Source of the DNA: Stichopus chloronotus
Lineage: Eukaryota; Echinodermata; Holothuroidea; Aspidochirotida; Stichopodidae
Assembly: GCA_021234535.1 (NCBI GenBank)
Contig: CM037840.1
Coordinates: forward strand, 26,045,020 to 26,109,019
Reading direction: 5' to 3'
Length of the DNA stretch: 64,000 nt
The translations under genes were made by a program, and so were the position numbers. Numbering within the stretch: the first letter of the stretch is position 1; every line of letters starts with the position of its first letter. Under the pieces are notes generated by a model. The model was given only the letters and a program-made list of their open reading frames with translations, was not told the DNA's origin and made no database searches. Below are positions 1 to 13,325 of the stretch, in pieces.

Positions 1-1130
1 ACTCAGTTAACTTATCGTTTAATATTTCCTGTATCATTGCTTGTCTTTTATGCCATGTATTCAGACATTCACTTAATTCGTAATAGTCTACTTTAGTCAA
101 AATTTGGGATGTCCTTCTTGTACAACTCACGTTGCCTGCTTTTTGTCTCCTTTCGAAGTGAAAAAGTTTTTCAATCTTAAAAAGGTGTACTGTTTCCTTG
201 CATGGTATGTTGTGTAGAGAAAGCTTTGTGTGGTCAGGTCACTCCATTCTCGTAAGGCAGTGATAACATGTCGTGAAAAAGTGCAATCTCTCTGGAAAAA
301 ATGGAATGAAAGACAAAGGAAGTAATTTAAGTTGTATAAGAATTGCACCACAAATTATTGGGCAATCTACCATTTTAAGCTGACCGTTTAAGGTTCAATA
401 TTTTATATCTCAGCTCAGAAATGTCATGTGAAGATGTGGGGGGGGGGGGGGGAGGGTGGACCATTTTAACTTCAGTGTTTTAAGATTTGTGATTTTCTAA
501 ATTTTTAAATTTTTTACTTTAGGCATGGGCGTCAATCCTGGGGGACAAGGGGACACGTCCCTTCACATTTCAATAGGAGGGACATAATATCAAATGTCCC
601 ACCACATTTCGTAAAAGAGAAATGTTTTTGGCTCCTTTTTGAATGATAGGGCGACATTGTAATAAATATCGCCCCTAATTTTGGTGAGTAACTGTTGTAG
701 TCACTACGATGATAAATGCTTACAAGGAAACTCTGCGTGATAAATTCACGTGTTCGTATATCAAAGTTAGACTCATCTACACTTCCCAAATGCCAACATT
801 TTCTGCCGTGTTATGTTAATGGACAGAAGAAGGTAATGGATTGACTGACTTACCTTGCCAGTCAAGATTAAGTACCAAGGATACATCCATTGATTGTGTA
901 CTTGTTGTTTCTTTCGAAGCAGCTTAAATTAAGGAAGAACCCTACCCCAGTAACACACCCAACCCCCCTCCCCCCGTACTTTACATGGAATACCGGTAAC
1001 GTTTCGAATGGCAATTATCAAGTTAAGGAATTTTAACTTTGTATAATAAAGTTTTATTTACCGCGACTAATTTTACAATTGCTTTCTTTTAAGTTTACCT
1101 TTCCTTAAAAGTTAAACCATTGTATTACAG

Positions 1131-1284
1131 AAAAGCAACCGAGGCGAAATTCGACTCCAAGACGGGAAACGTCCTTGGCACGCTCATGGTGACTAAAAAG
1201 ATTGTGGCACATTTTCTCCCAATCGATACACCAACAAAACTTCAAATTAAACGAAAAAGAAGAACTGAGGTCAAAATTGTATTG
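1131..1284 (+). CDS. Possible internal exon of an unidentified gene
   Basis: An open frame runs from an acceptor-like 'tattacag' ending at 1130 to a possible donor 'gttaag' at 1285. The encoded stretch is hydrophilic and begins KATEAKFDSKTGNVLGTLMV, then turns strongly basic (KLQIKRKRRTEVKIVL). Many codons in the first half end in C or G, as in the channel exons and unlike the surrounding AT-rich DNA, which is the main reason for listing it. If real it enters in phase 2 and leaves in phase 0. Reading past the donor keeps the frame open to a stop at 1530, so a terminal exon is equally possible. I recognise no family, and no partner exon was found, so this may be chance. Confidence 0.22.
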
Positions 1285-2820
1285 GTTAAGTACTTGAGTG
1301 AATTGTCGATAAACACTCAGATCAGGCACGAATCAAACCCTTTTGCTGCAACAATGGAGCTAAAAAAAAACAAAGGATGCAGCTATTACGGTGCATGGTC
1401 ACTGCAACTATTACGGTTTACGGTTACTTCAACTATATCACGGTTCATGGTTACTGCAAAAATACCGTGGCCCCCGCAAGGACGGTATTTTCTTTTTAGT
1501 AGTTGTGACCTAAAATGTTCCTTTTTTTAATTGTTCTTTGGTCTAATCTCTTTCCCTTTTTCTCTTCTATCAGTTTTTTTTAACATGATTTAGTCTGTTT
1601 AAATACTAATTTGTACTTCGGTTTCTTCATATATAAAATCTGATATTTGTGATTAATTGCATGGCTTATCAAAGAGCGTTTCAGTGTGAAGTACATATGT
1701 ATGTAAATATTGTTTTTTTTTTAGTAAATTGATTAATATTTGTGTAAATATTTCTCATTGAACGTCTCGCAATTCTGTTAGTGGCTTTGAGAAACTATAT
1801 TTACATTGTTTGTGGTTAAACTTTTGATAAGTTTTTAATCATACAAGGATGTATGTTTTTGTTATACTTTTTGTCTCGAAAAGAAGGAAAATAAACTATG
1901 GATGGAAAAATAAATAGCACATGACGTCAGAGATTAATAGACACTTCATTTGCATTCATATCCAGTGTAAATACAGATATTTCTAAAAAGGGCAGCACAG
2001 GTAAATTTTAAAAGGCAAGTGTACAAAAAAATCCTTTAGAAAAATGTGCAAAATGCAGCTATTTGCGATAAAATCATCGAATTTACCATTTTGTTGGTAA
2101 CGAACAGCACGTGGGCAACTATATGGATTTGCCGTCTGTTATAGGTATAGTGTAACAGGTTCCATCGGCCCATTCCCTTCAACATCTGACCCTCTTGATA
2201 TGTGACACGTAAAACCGCTACTATTTACTCTGTCTCTTAATTGCCAGTCGAACGAGAAGAAAGTCAATATAAAATACTCCCTTGTCTTTACCTGTTCCGT
2301 TTTTTTTTTGAATCGTTGATAAAATAAACCGTCGATTGCACCGATATCTGTTTCCGTTCGTTTCACAGAAACCGGCAAACCGCATCGCTCAATCAAATTC
2401 CGCATAACGATCTATAAAGTTAATAAACATACTAACGAATTGATTAATTTGAGCATTTCTGTGCTCTACATCATCATCATCATCAACTTTATCAGATATC
2501 CTTTTAATATAGTGATTCAGTTGTTATATCGCGATTTCTTTCATAGGGCAGTTCAATCGAGTATTCGAGTGGACGATCGGGTAACCCGCTCCCTCCCTCC
2601 CATTTTTCTCCTTCCCCATTTCCCATGTGCGACCGATTTTCCTCAGGGATTTAGGCAAAAGTAAAGAGAAAGGAGTGAAAAAGAAAAAAAAAAAGCATAG
2701 TGAACAAAAATGGGAGACGGAAAGAAGAGAAAAGTAAAACAAATGAATATTTAGAAGCACATGAAAAAGAAAGAAAGAACGCTAATTAAAAATTCGTCAG
2801 TCCAATGTTAACCAAAGTAC

Positions 2821-2952
2821 ACCACATCCTATCACTACTTCCACTATCCTATCACTACCACCACTATCCTATCACTACCACAACTATCCTTTCACTACCC
2901 CCACTATCCTATCACTACCACCACTATCCTATCACTACCACCACTATCCTAT
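2821..2952. repeat. 20-bp minisatellite, about 6.5 copies
   Basis: The unit 'ccactatcctatcactacca' recurs every 20 bp with a few substitutions. The array lies in noncoding sequence upstream of the channel gene. Confidence 0.9.
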
Positions 2953-5900
2953 TACCTTTTAATCTCTGACAGCACCTTGGTCAATTCTGTGACGTGTGTC
3001 TCAAGTGTGTGGGGGAGAGAAAGGGGGGGGGGACAAAACCTCTATGGGTTCATTTTGTGTTTTCTCATATCTACCATCAGGCAACAAAGACAAAATAACA
3101 ACAATCGGAGGCATTACCGTTATCGACTGCTTCATGAACGAATACGCCCACAAGTGTCTCTACACTTTCTTCTTTTTTTTAATTATACCTATATCACCTG
3201 GTTTATTTTTCTATTCCATTTTTAAATGTATTGTGCTTCGTTCTGCAAGCTTTTTAATTGTTTCTTTGTGCTAACCTTTCAACGTATTGCCCCAGTTTCT
3301 CCATCCGTTTGATGGTTTTGTTTTCTTTTGTTCTGCGTCCTTTCATTATCTCTTTGATCGATGAATAAAAAGAAGAGCTGGGACGAAGAAAATGAAAAAC
3401 AAAAAAAAAAAAGAGAAAAGAAAATGAAATGAAGATACAAACACGAAGGGCAGGAAAAGAATTAGGAGAGACAGAGGGAGAAAGAACGGGAGACGAAGAG
3501 AGAAGAAATAACCCATAGTTCTATTTTGTTAATGAAGATCATCCACATGCGATGGTCGTAGAGACTTAGGAAATTCAATAAATATTTTTAGCTCCCAAAG
3601 GGAAGGGTATTTTACCTGCTAGAATCCGATATCGAAAGGAAGAAGGAGAAGAAGAAAAAAAGAAGCAAAACAAAACAAGCATGAAGATAAGAGAAAACGG
3701 AGCGATGGAGGACAAGAACGTATAGCTTATTACTACTTTAAAAGACGTGATAAACTTCTCGACGTGGGTAAAAGTGAGAGATGTGACCGGAGCAAACAAG
3801 TGTCAATTTTATCGGGACTTCGATAGCAGCAATGTATTGGTCAAACAAACATACTTTGCTAGCGACTATCAAACGCAGAGAGCAGATGCAGTCAGCAAAA
3901 CGCCTCAGACACTTCTTTGTTGTTGTTGCTTTTTTTGTGTGCATATTTACTTTAACGTTATTGGAGTGGAGCCATCATTGGCGTGCAGAAAACAAATGAG
4001 GGGGGTGGGAGAGTATACGCCACCTACTCGGCTAGTCAAACAAAATGGCCAGTCTGGTGAGCAGGGGAATTGGCCGGCCAGTGAAGGGGGGGGGGGGGAT
4101 TCGCATAATTGGGGATTGACGATCTAGCTTTCAAAACGTAAAATTTGTGAAATATGAAATATATCCTACAACTCTACCCAATACAAAAAAAAAATAGTCA
4201 CAAATCGCACCATATTGCATCTCAGTATTATGTAGTTGGAAGCTTTCCCCCTGCCCTTATATCCCTCCCACTGTTTTTTTTTAAATAGAACAAAATACCA
4301 TTACCCACCCAGTGAACCCTGAGCTGGTTGGGATTTACATCCCCATTGTATTGCAATAGCGGTCATATTTTCAGACGATACCTGTCCACCAATGAGAAGA
4401 AATATAACGACTATTTACTTTTTTTCATAATTTTTTCCTTTGTTATTCAGAAAGATCAGAGTTCGATTCGCCGTAATCGATCAATGTTGTTTCCCTGGCT
4501 GTTATTAATTTATAGTAACGTCTCTTTCTCCACAGAGTCCATGATATTATTCTTTCTCTTCTTTTTTCTTTAATCTATGTCATTTGTGTTAGGTCATCGA
4601 TCGATCAAATCAATATTTTCATCATTATTGGTTTATTATTGTAAATTATTAAGAACTATACGGCCACAGGGTAATCCTGCGAAAACGAGACAAACGCAAA
4701 CATCGGGTGTATCGATTGCAAATGATCCGCTCGTCTCGAGACTATACATCAACTACCTAATGTACTGTCTACCCCCATTCTAACGTATTAAAAATATAAT
4801 GTAACCTACGAGATAGGTATACACTCTTGCACGTAACAAAAATTATGCTTCGTCTAAGCACCGTGTAAAATGTGTTGCATGCATGAACTTTTCTTTTTCT
4901 TTATTTTCTTTTGTTGTCATCGTTTTTTTTTTCTTTTGGCAAAATGCAACATGCATCTTTTGAATGAAGCACCTGTCCTTGTAACAAAATCCTACACAAA
5001 CTCTCTAATCATCCCTAAGCTTCACATTTTGAAACGGTATTTGCGCTTGTTTCTTTTGTTGTTGCCGTTTAAGAAAAGGCTATTGGTCGGCTTGTTAATG
5101 TCCATGTGACGTAAGTCCCCTCTCGATTACCGTCTGTATTGTTACGTCACTATAGTCTAGTGTGACGTTTTGCAATCATCAATGAAATAGGACAATTGCG
5201 TATAATAACGACTGACAAAAAAAATATGCTAATGCAACAATCCCATAATGCCATCAAACGGATATCATGTATCATTAGCCTGCATGCCACCCCTCACGAG
5301 TTATTCATTACGTCACAGACTTATCCGATAAAAACGAGCTACTGCAGACTCCATGGTGACATCATAAAAGTGGTTAATTACATATGCACAAGGCTTTAGT
5401 CCAAACCAATCCGCGAATTGTACTTTGCCACATATTGTTCATGCCCATTGTCTTTACAATCAAAGAAACAAACTACAATAATAATCGATTAAAAAAATAA
5501 CAGAAAAATAATCACACTAACTCAAGTGAAAATACTACAATGACGACAACAATGGCGTAGTAATGGTAACAATACGTAGACAATATTGACGGATCGGAAG
5601 ATGTGCATCTGCCAGAATTTCAAGGATAAAGTGACTTACCACAGACAGATATAGCGGCCCATGCATTAATCGGGTATGCAATTGTCATTACATGGTATTC
5701 CTCATAAGACCGTTTAGCCTATTCCGCATGCTAGATTGGTCACTCCACGCGGTACGCGTAGTTTGTGAAGTGTGGCGTGTGATTTTTTTCTTTTTTTTTG
5801 CCATGGAATATTATTTACTCGGACAGTGCGCGGCACGTGTAGCGGCTGTTTCATTTGTTGCATTCGAGGATTTAAGGCAGGATTCCGTACTTCCACTGTC

Positions 5901-6955
5901 ACTATACTTCTACAATTACAAGTGTATGTATTATTGTACAGCGTCATCGTAAGGATGTATTCGGTGGGACAAAATTTAAAAAAAAAATGATGAACTGTTA
6001 AACTCAACAGTTTGACCGAGGGAGCCATGAGAAGCGGGATAAAGCAATACGAAAGTACGATAACGAATGAACAGCGTTGAAAGAGAAAACGGCAGCTGAA
6101 AAAAAAAAGGATTTAACTTACAACCGTGAAAAATGTGCAGTTTGACTCATTAGCAGCATTTGTTTTGAGTGCTTGCGTTTTGTTAGAGGATAATTGCGGT
6201 GACACAGTGCTACACGCTGCTGCAAATCGTGGCGAGAGCTCACAGGGAGGGAAGCAACATAGGCTATATATATATATTCTTATCAGCATGTTATATGTGA
6301 TTATGACCTGTTAAATGGAGAACTCTAGTTTCAATCAAGGCGCTCACACAGCATGTGGTGTGCAGGTGTGAGCAACGTGCGTTGGCTGTGATTTCTACGG
6401 GTGTATAGCTGAGTTTTATTTTTCGTCGTCTGTTGGTCCTTCTCTACATTTCAAGTTCCCTACGTGAGGATAAATTGATGTGGTCGGAATATATTTATTT
6501 TTCTTTCTGTTATTTCGAATAATTTACATCCGAGTGGAATACTATTTGTTGTGAAAAATCAGCCTTTGGTTTTTGAAGAGTGATTTGAATGAGCGAAACT
6601 GTGGTAGTGATGATAGTTGTAATAGTAATAGAATTGTAAATCTATGTTTTACAGTGCAACTACTGCTGATTCTACTACTAGCACTGATGTACTGATAGTA
6701 AGACCAATATTTTGACTACTAGCAGTACCTCAAGTAGCACTGCCAACAACTGTATGTATCATTGGAATAACTTGGACTTCAAGAGTACTGATACTGCACC
6801 ACTACTACTGATACCCGGATAACACTACTGTAGTACTTGACATACCAAATCAATCTACTAGCGTCACCACTTCTGTCATTTTCTGCTGTCAAAGTGCATG
6901 GCGGTAATGCAATCACCAATTCTTTGAGGAAGGAAAAACAAAAGGGAATGAGTAA

Positions 6956-7549
<594 letters not shown>

Positions 7550-10500
7550 TAAGTATTAAGTACATAGTGCGATGATGTACAAGATTTTTTCAAAGTTTTC
7601 CATCCCTTTTTATTTCATCACCAGTGAGCATCCACGTGTCCAAAACACTAAGACTAACACATCTTAGGTAAAAGTTGTTATATTTACATGTTACATTTAT
7701 ACGTTCATATGTAAGCATAAAACAGTGTGCAGTGTATTGGCATGGGAACACGCTATGGGGGATAATTCGAGGAAGTGGTGTGATTTACAAGTAAAACTGT
7801 TTTTGTTTTAAATCCGTAAACTTTCGAACTTATTTTCACAAATTCTATCAAGAAATCTGTAAGTGCAACGAATGTAAAAAAAAACAATTGACTTAAAATT
7901 TACAAAAATAACGACAAAATTGAAAGATGTGGGTGAATATTAAACGTTCGATATATCATCTGAAATAAAAGACTTAAGAATTTTAAGATCTTGTCTAAGG
8001 AAGGCAATTGAACAAGTTTGATGTCGACATTTTGCACAGTTCATGCCAAGCTATTCATCTCCGCATAAGGACTGAAAAACGCTATTTCAATATTTAAACA
8101 AAAGAATAATAAAATAGATATACACACTAAGATGGTTATATACGGCAATTTACCTTGGTTTATTGGTGACACATGCAGTGCACTTTACGTCAAGTAGCAT
8201 GTGTTACATTCTGTGTCTTACTTGTTAATTTTTTTTTTTTTTTTTGCTTCCAACAATAAAACGTTGTCTGCACACAACTACATTGGTAGTCAACCACTAA
8301 GAATCGTAGTTAAACACGTGGGTTAGTATTTATTCGAATGGCCAACATCAGCCCGCTATGTGTACATATGTGGGTGTATATGTTATATGTAAGTAATTAG
8401 ATATGGAATCATTAACATATAGAGATGTATGCAGAGAAGTGTACAAAAACGACGAAGTAATTGCCATATGGCAATATATATATATTTTTATATATACAAT
8501 ATATAATATGTATCTCTATAATATATGCAAATAAATCCGGTATGTAAGGAAGGTACAGGCCTACACCTTCTAGTTTTCATATGCTATGCTACTGTGCTAC
8601 ACTGGTGTCTTTACACTGTTCGTCTTCGGAAGGATAGCTGTATCATAGAGTTACTGAATGGTTGATCTTACACAATCTACGCCAGAGGTGTTTTTCACAC
8701 AATTTATGCCCAAGCATGCATGCCGCATGCGTCATTCGTGTTTTAGCTCCCGAGGTCAATCAATGCGCCACGGGTCTATTTACCTGGGCCTATGGGCCAA
8801 TTTTTTTACATGAATTCGGTGGTGGTTTGTATTATATTTTAACAGTCACTATTGCACTATATGTTATAAGTGGCCAATGTACAGCATAACTATATATATG
8901 TAGCGTAATAAATGTATATATTACATACCTCTTAATTAGAAAACCAATATTCCTATTCCTAATTTCCTACCAGTAAAATGAACTGCACACCATGCGGTTG
9001 GCCGATATACTCTTTTAATCTAGATAAGTTCATAGCTGTGGGCTATCTGGCAATTAGTTTTGGTTTTGCAAGTACAGGATCGTAAGATAAAATTCCTAAG
9101 CAATTCTTTGGCGACTGCACCCAGGTAAGTTTCTAGAGGCAGAGGCGTGTGTAAAGACAAGTCTTAAATTGTTTTGTCTTCCCCACCATATATCATAATT
9201 ACCAATTATAGGCCTATGCCTCTAATGACAATACCGGCACAGGTGAATTTTTCCATTTCGTTTTATTAGATTTAGTATTCTGCAATATCACTGTATGATA
9301 CGATCGACCAATAAACTCATAATTAATAAAGTAACCCTCCTAGTTACGGCATACATGTCATATAACTGCGGAGTAATATCTGCTCACGTCAATGGCTGTG
9401 ATTTCAATACAACATCATTTGATATAGTTCCTGCACTTCTATGATGATGCGATTGGAAAAATGCAGCATTAGATTTCCAAAATAGTTAGTAACCATTCCC
9501 AATGTTTGGCATGGATCCTTTCCACATAAGGGATACATCAATCCGTGCTTACAAAGCGTTATGACTTACTCAGTAGATATTGTTGTAGTCAACCTTCGAA
9601 ATTGCCTGATATGTCTCACTTTCTGTAATTCATCATTGATCCGATGGCTTTATAAAATACGAAATTAAAGAAACAAACCGTATTTCCTTGCTTTGTGAGA
9701 TTTGGGAATTATCTCTACTTTATTGTACAGTATACAGGCTTGACAAATCGAGAATGGTATGCAATTCATCAGAAAACAAAAACATGCAAAGATGTTTACA
9801 GTGCCAAAGTAAACTGCCCACAGCTTCAAGTGCATTATTACGCATTTGAGAAGAATTTGTATAACGAAGCGGAAAGCGCAAAATCCAAGACATCTTCTTA
9901 ACTCTGTTCCAGACGTAAAGGATTTCCGTTTGGCTTAAGCAGGCGCTTATATCTCCTTAAAACATGATAAATCACACACACTTTGATTGCTATTTTCGGT
10001 TTTGTAGCAACAAACATGACAAAAGACAAAGTCAGCTGACGAAAAATGCATTAGACTCAAGAACTTTATGCTTTTTTTTTTTAAAGAACACTTTCTTCCC
10101 TCAGATTCTGCGACAAAATATCAGCATATAGCCTATTGAGACAGCGATGGGTTTCCGTGTCGACTTATACGGATATTCCAATGACCCTTCTCAACTATCC
10201 TACTTTATTTTTATTTTAAGAGAACAGATGAACGTAAGGTAAACTTTACATATTTCCTCCAAATGGAACACGAACATGGATCGTGCTAGGACCACGAGTA
10301 AACGTTGACGAAAATGTCAAAATAGCATCTTTCAATTGATTTAACACACAGTAACTATGTTTTTTTTTCACGTTTGTACATCTTCAAAAGATGAACGTGC
10401 CTGGGTTATTTGGAGACAACCAAAGACAACATAAACTGTGAGAAATGTTTTTTTTGTCACTTCTTTCTATTCCACCCCTCCCCTACACGAGAACATCATC

Positions 10501-11394
10501 TGTTGATAACTTAATTAGGGAGCTGTTGCTTACTCCATTTTTTTTGGGGGGTGGTGGGGAGGGGTTTCAATTGATATAAATCCGATATACGGCAACGGAC
10601 GTTATCACTACACTTACCACGCGCTTAACGGTATCTCCCTCTTTATGAATATGTTTGTACGCTCCATTTTTCTTCCATCACAAGCAAAGGAAAGAAAAGA
10701 ATCCATGTCAGCGTCATACACGTACACAGTTAGTTCGGCAAAGAATACACAATAGATAACAGATTCGATGCATTGCTGAATACCTGCTCATTTTACGTAG
10801 TTGGTAATAAAATTTAATATTGTTGCTACCTCGACAACGAAACGTGCAAAATAAATATGGGCTATAGTCTGTTAAAAGAAACGGTTGAGGTTGACGAATA
10901 AGTGCTACAGCGGAAGCATAAATGCAGGGATAGGGAGACTTATATCACTTATACTACGCTGTATAGAATTCCCTCAAATGGCAACGCAATGCAAAATAAC
11001 GACAGTGGTTTTAATTCGGTAGCTCATACGTAACACGTGTGTAAAATTATGAGGTGTAGGCTACATACTAGGTGCATGGAAGCGGGGAGAACATTAATGT
11101 AGGTAATGGTGATGTAATTGTTTTATGTCCAGATTTTGGCACAATGTGATAATCATATAAAGGGGCGTGTGCATATATGCTCACGACTTTTAACAAAGAG
11201 CAGTCGGTGTTGAGGTCCTGTGAGCTTGTTTTCTTGATGCAACGCCCCAAGTGTTCGTCTGACAATTAAAATGCAAATCTGAAGACAATCATCTCTTGCA
11301 CTCTTTTCATAAACCTTTGAGTCTTCTATTAACTATGTCTGTACAAAGTTTGTAAGTATGTGGATAGCTAGGTCGGACAAATAACCTTGTAGGC

Positions 11395-11640
11395 ATCTAT
11401 CTCAGTGATCCAAAACTTAGGTAGGCAGGTGAAAGGTTGGCATGCATGGGCAGGTTAGTAGAGGTTAGATATTAGTAGTTTGGTAGGCAGGTAAAATCAT
11501 AACAGAAAGGTTTTGTATCTGGCAGTTAGATATTTAGTTATGGAGGTAATAAGTGAGTAGGTACAAGGGATAGGAAGGTTGGTAGTAATATTGGTAGATT
11601 AAAATCCAGGTAAAGGTTCATTAGTAGTTAGGTAGATATG
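11395..11640. repeat. Degenerate GGTAGG/AGGTTAG-rich tandem region
   Basis: Phrases such as 'aggtaggcaggt', 'aggttagta', 'gaggttagat' and 'ttaggtagat' recur irregularly over about 250 bp. This looks like an old decayed short-unit tandem array inside the channel intron. Confidence 0.55.
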
Positions 11641-12241
11641 ATACTATACTGACAGGTTAGCTAGTTCCAGCACTCAAAAAGTATCGACCATTTCACGCAG
11701 TGACATATCAAATTTTGTAAGGGCAAATGTAATATAGCGGAGACTGACACTGTACCAAGTCGTCCCATTTTGGGAACGTTTATGCTCGATACTGGTATAA
11801 TTTGTAATCCACTGATGAACGGTTTGGGTTTAAAGTGAGAGACAGTCACTAAAATGAAATATCACGGTTTAAATGCACCGACATTAACCATCCAGTCTCA
11901 CCAATAAACATCTGCAACAGCTTCATCTCCTCAGAATATTATGTAGAAGATAATTTACGTAAGCTGTATCAATTGAATTTTTAATGTGATGGTTTATGTG
12001 AGCAATTTATGATTGAGGGACGGAAAAATGAATTTCTCTTCGTGAGAAACTTATTTCTTAGCGAAAAAAGGCTACAGTCTTTTCTTACTTTGAATAATCC
12101 ATTATTCTGTTCTATAAATACGTCTTAAATGTACTATTTTTTTTCCTGTGAAACAAACACAACAGTTCCCCTTAATGCTATGCTGATATTGCCTCCTCTT
12201 TCTTCAATAGTGATCAAGTCCGTAGCCAGACATAACCAATT

Positions 12242-12281
12242 GGGGTTGGGGGGGGGTTGGGGGATTGGGGGAGGGGCTGGG
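12242..12281 (+). other. G-run cluster with G-quadruplex potential
   Basis: At least five runs of four or more G (ggggttggggggggg, ttggggg, attggggg, aggggctggg) lie within 40 bp. They are on the sense strand of the channel intron, so the pre-mRNA would carry them. The preceding 'gtccgtagccagac' resembles the end of a common invertebrate dispersed repeat, so the G runs may be repeat-derived. Confidence 0.5.
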
Positions 12282-13247
12282 CACATTGGAGTTTTGGCAA
12301 CCAGGGGGAAGTCTTAGCGGAGGGGGTGAGAAAATTTTGTGGCCTTTTTCAAGCAGGGTTCTACATGCAAAATGGTGAGAAATTTCCATCTTTACTCCCT
12401 GTATTATTATTTCAAATAATCGAGACCTTTTACTGAAAAATTGTCTGAATTTTGTTTGACACGCACGTAACCATCACCCCCTCCCCACCCCTCTCGGGGC
12501 TATGTGTCTGTTAGTGATATCGATGTCATCATCAAAACCAAAACCATATATATGTCTACATTTGACGACAACGACGACCGGCTCACTTTCTTGATTTGTG
12601 TTCGATTTTAATGTAGCGTTCATGTTGTAACCCTCATGCGTGGTATTGTAAAGTTTGATAAAAGCAAACCTTTTTTATGTTGTTACATTTTTTTACTCTT
12701 TAAAGCCATATCTTGAGATATCTACGATACTTTCTTTATCTTTCTCAGACCGTTCGATGCCAATTTAAATCAGAAACCACGAAGATACGTTTCCCTTTTT
12801 ATATTTCTTGACGAAATTATGACAACAAATCAGGCGTAATAATGAAATTAACTTTAATTGTATCTCAGCAAAACCTTATTTAATAAAGAAAGAGTTTCCA
12901 GCGATCGTCAGTTACTAACTGCAATAACAAAAGAAACAACGGGCCTATGGGGACAATATGTTATATTTTGTCTAGCATTTTCTGAAACGTGTTGACTCAA
13001 TGTTCAGCAGAAAGTAAATTGTATTAATATATAGGTTTCGAATTATAATACGAATCCCCGAGGAATCCCTTACTTTCCACGATATCGGGTTTCCCGCTTC
13101 TGCCATTTCTTGTAATGTAATGTCAAATTACCGTCGGCTTTTACTTGCTACACTATGTTTAAAACAACATATCTGCATTTCTTCGTTGGTCTGCCGTCGA
13201 ATCAGCATTGGCTTTCAGTTGTATTGTAATATCTCTGATAGAAAGAA

Positions 13248-13250
<3 letters not shown>

Positions 13251-13324
<74 letters not shown>
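13251..13324. repeat. (TA)n microsatellite
   Basis: About 74 bp of pure TA dinucleotides within the channel intron. Confidence 0.95.

Positions 13325-13325
<1 letters not shown>

Noticed and set aside
4441..4490. 'agttcgattcgccg' resembling a tRNA B box
   Set aside because: There is no A box or cloverleaf partner upstream.
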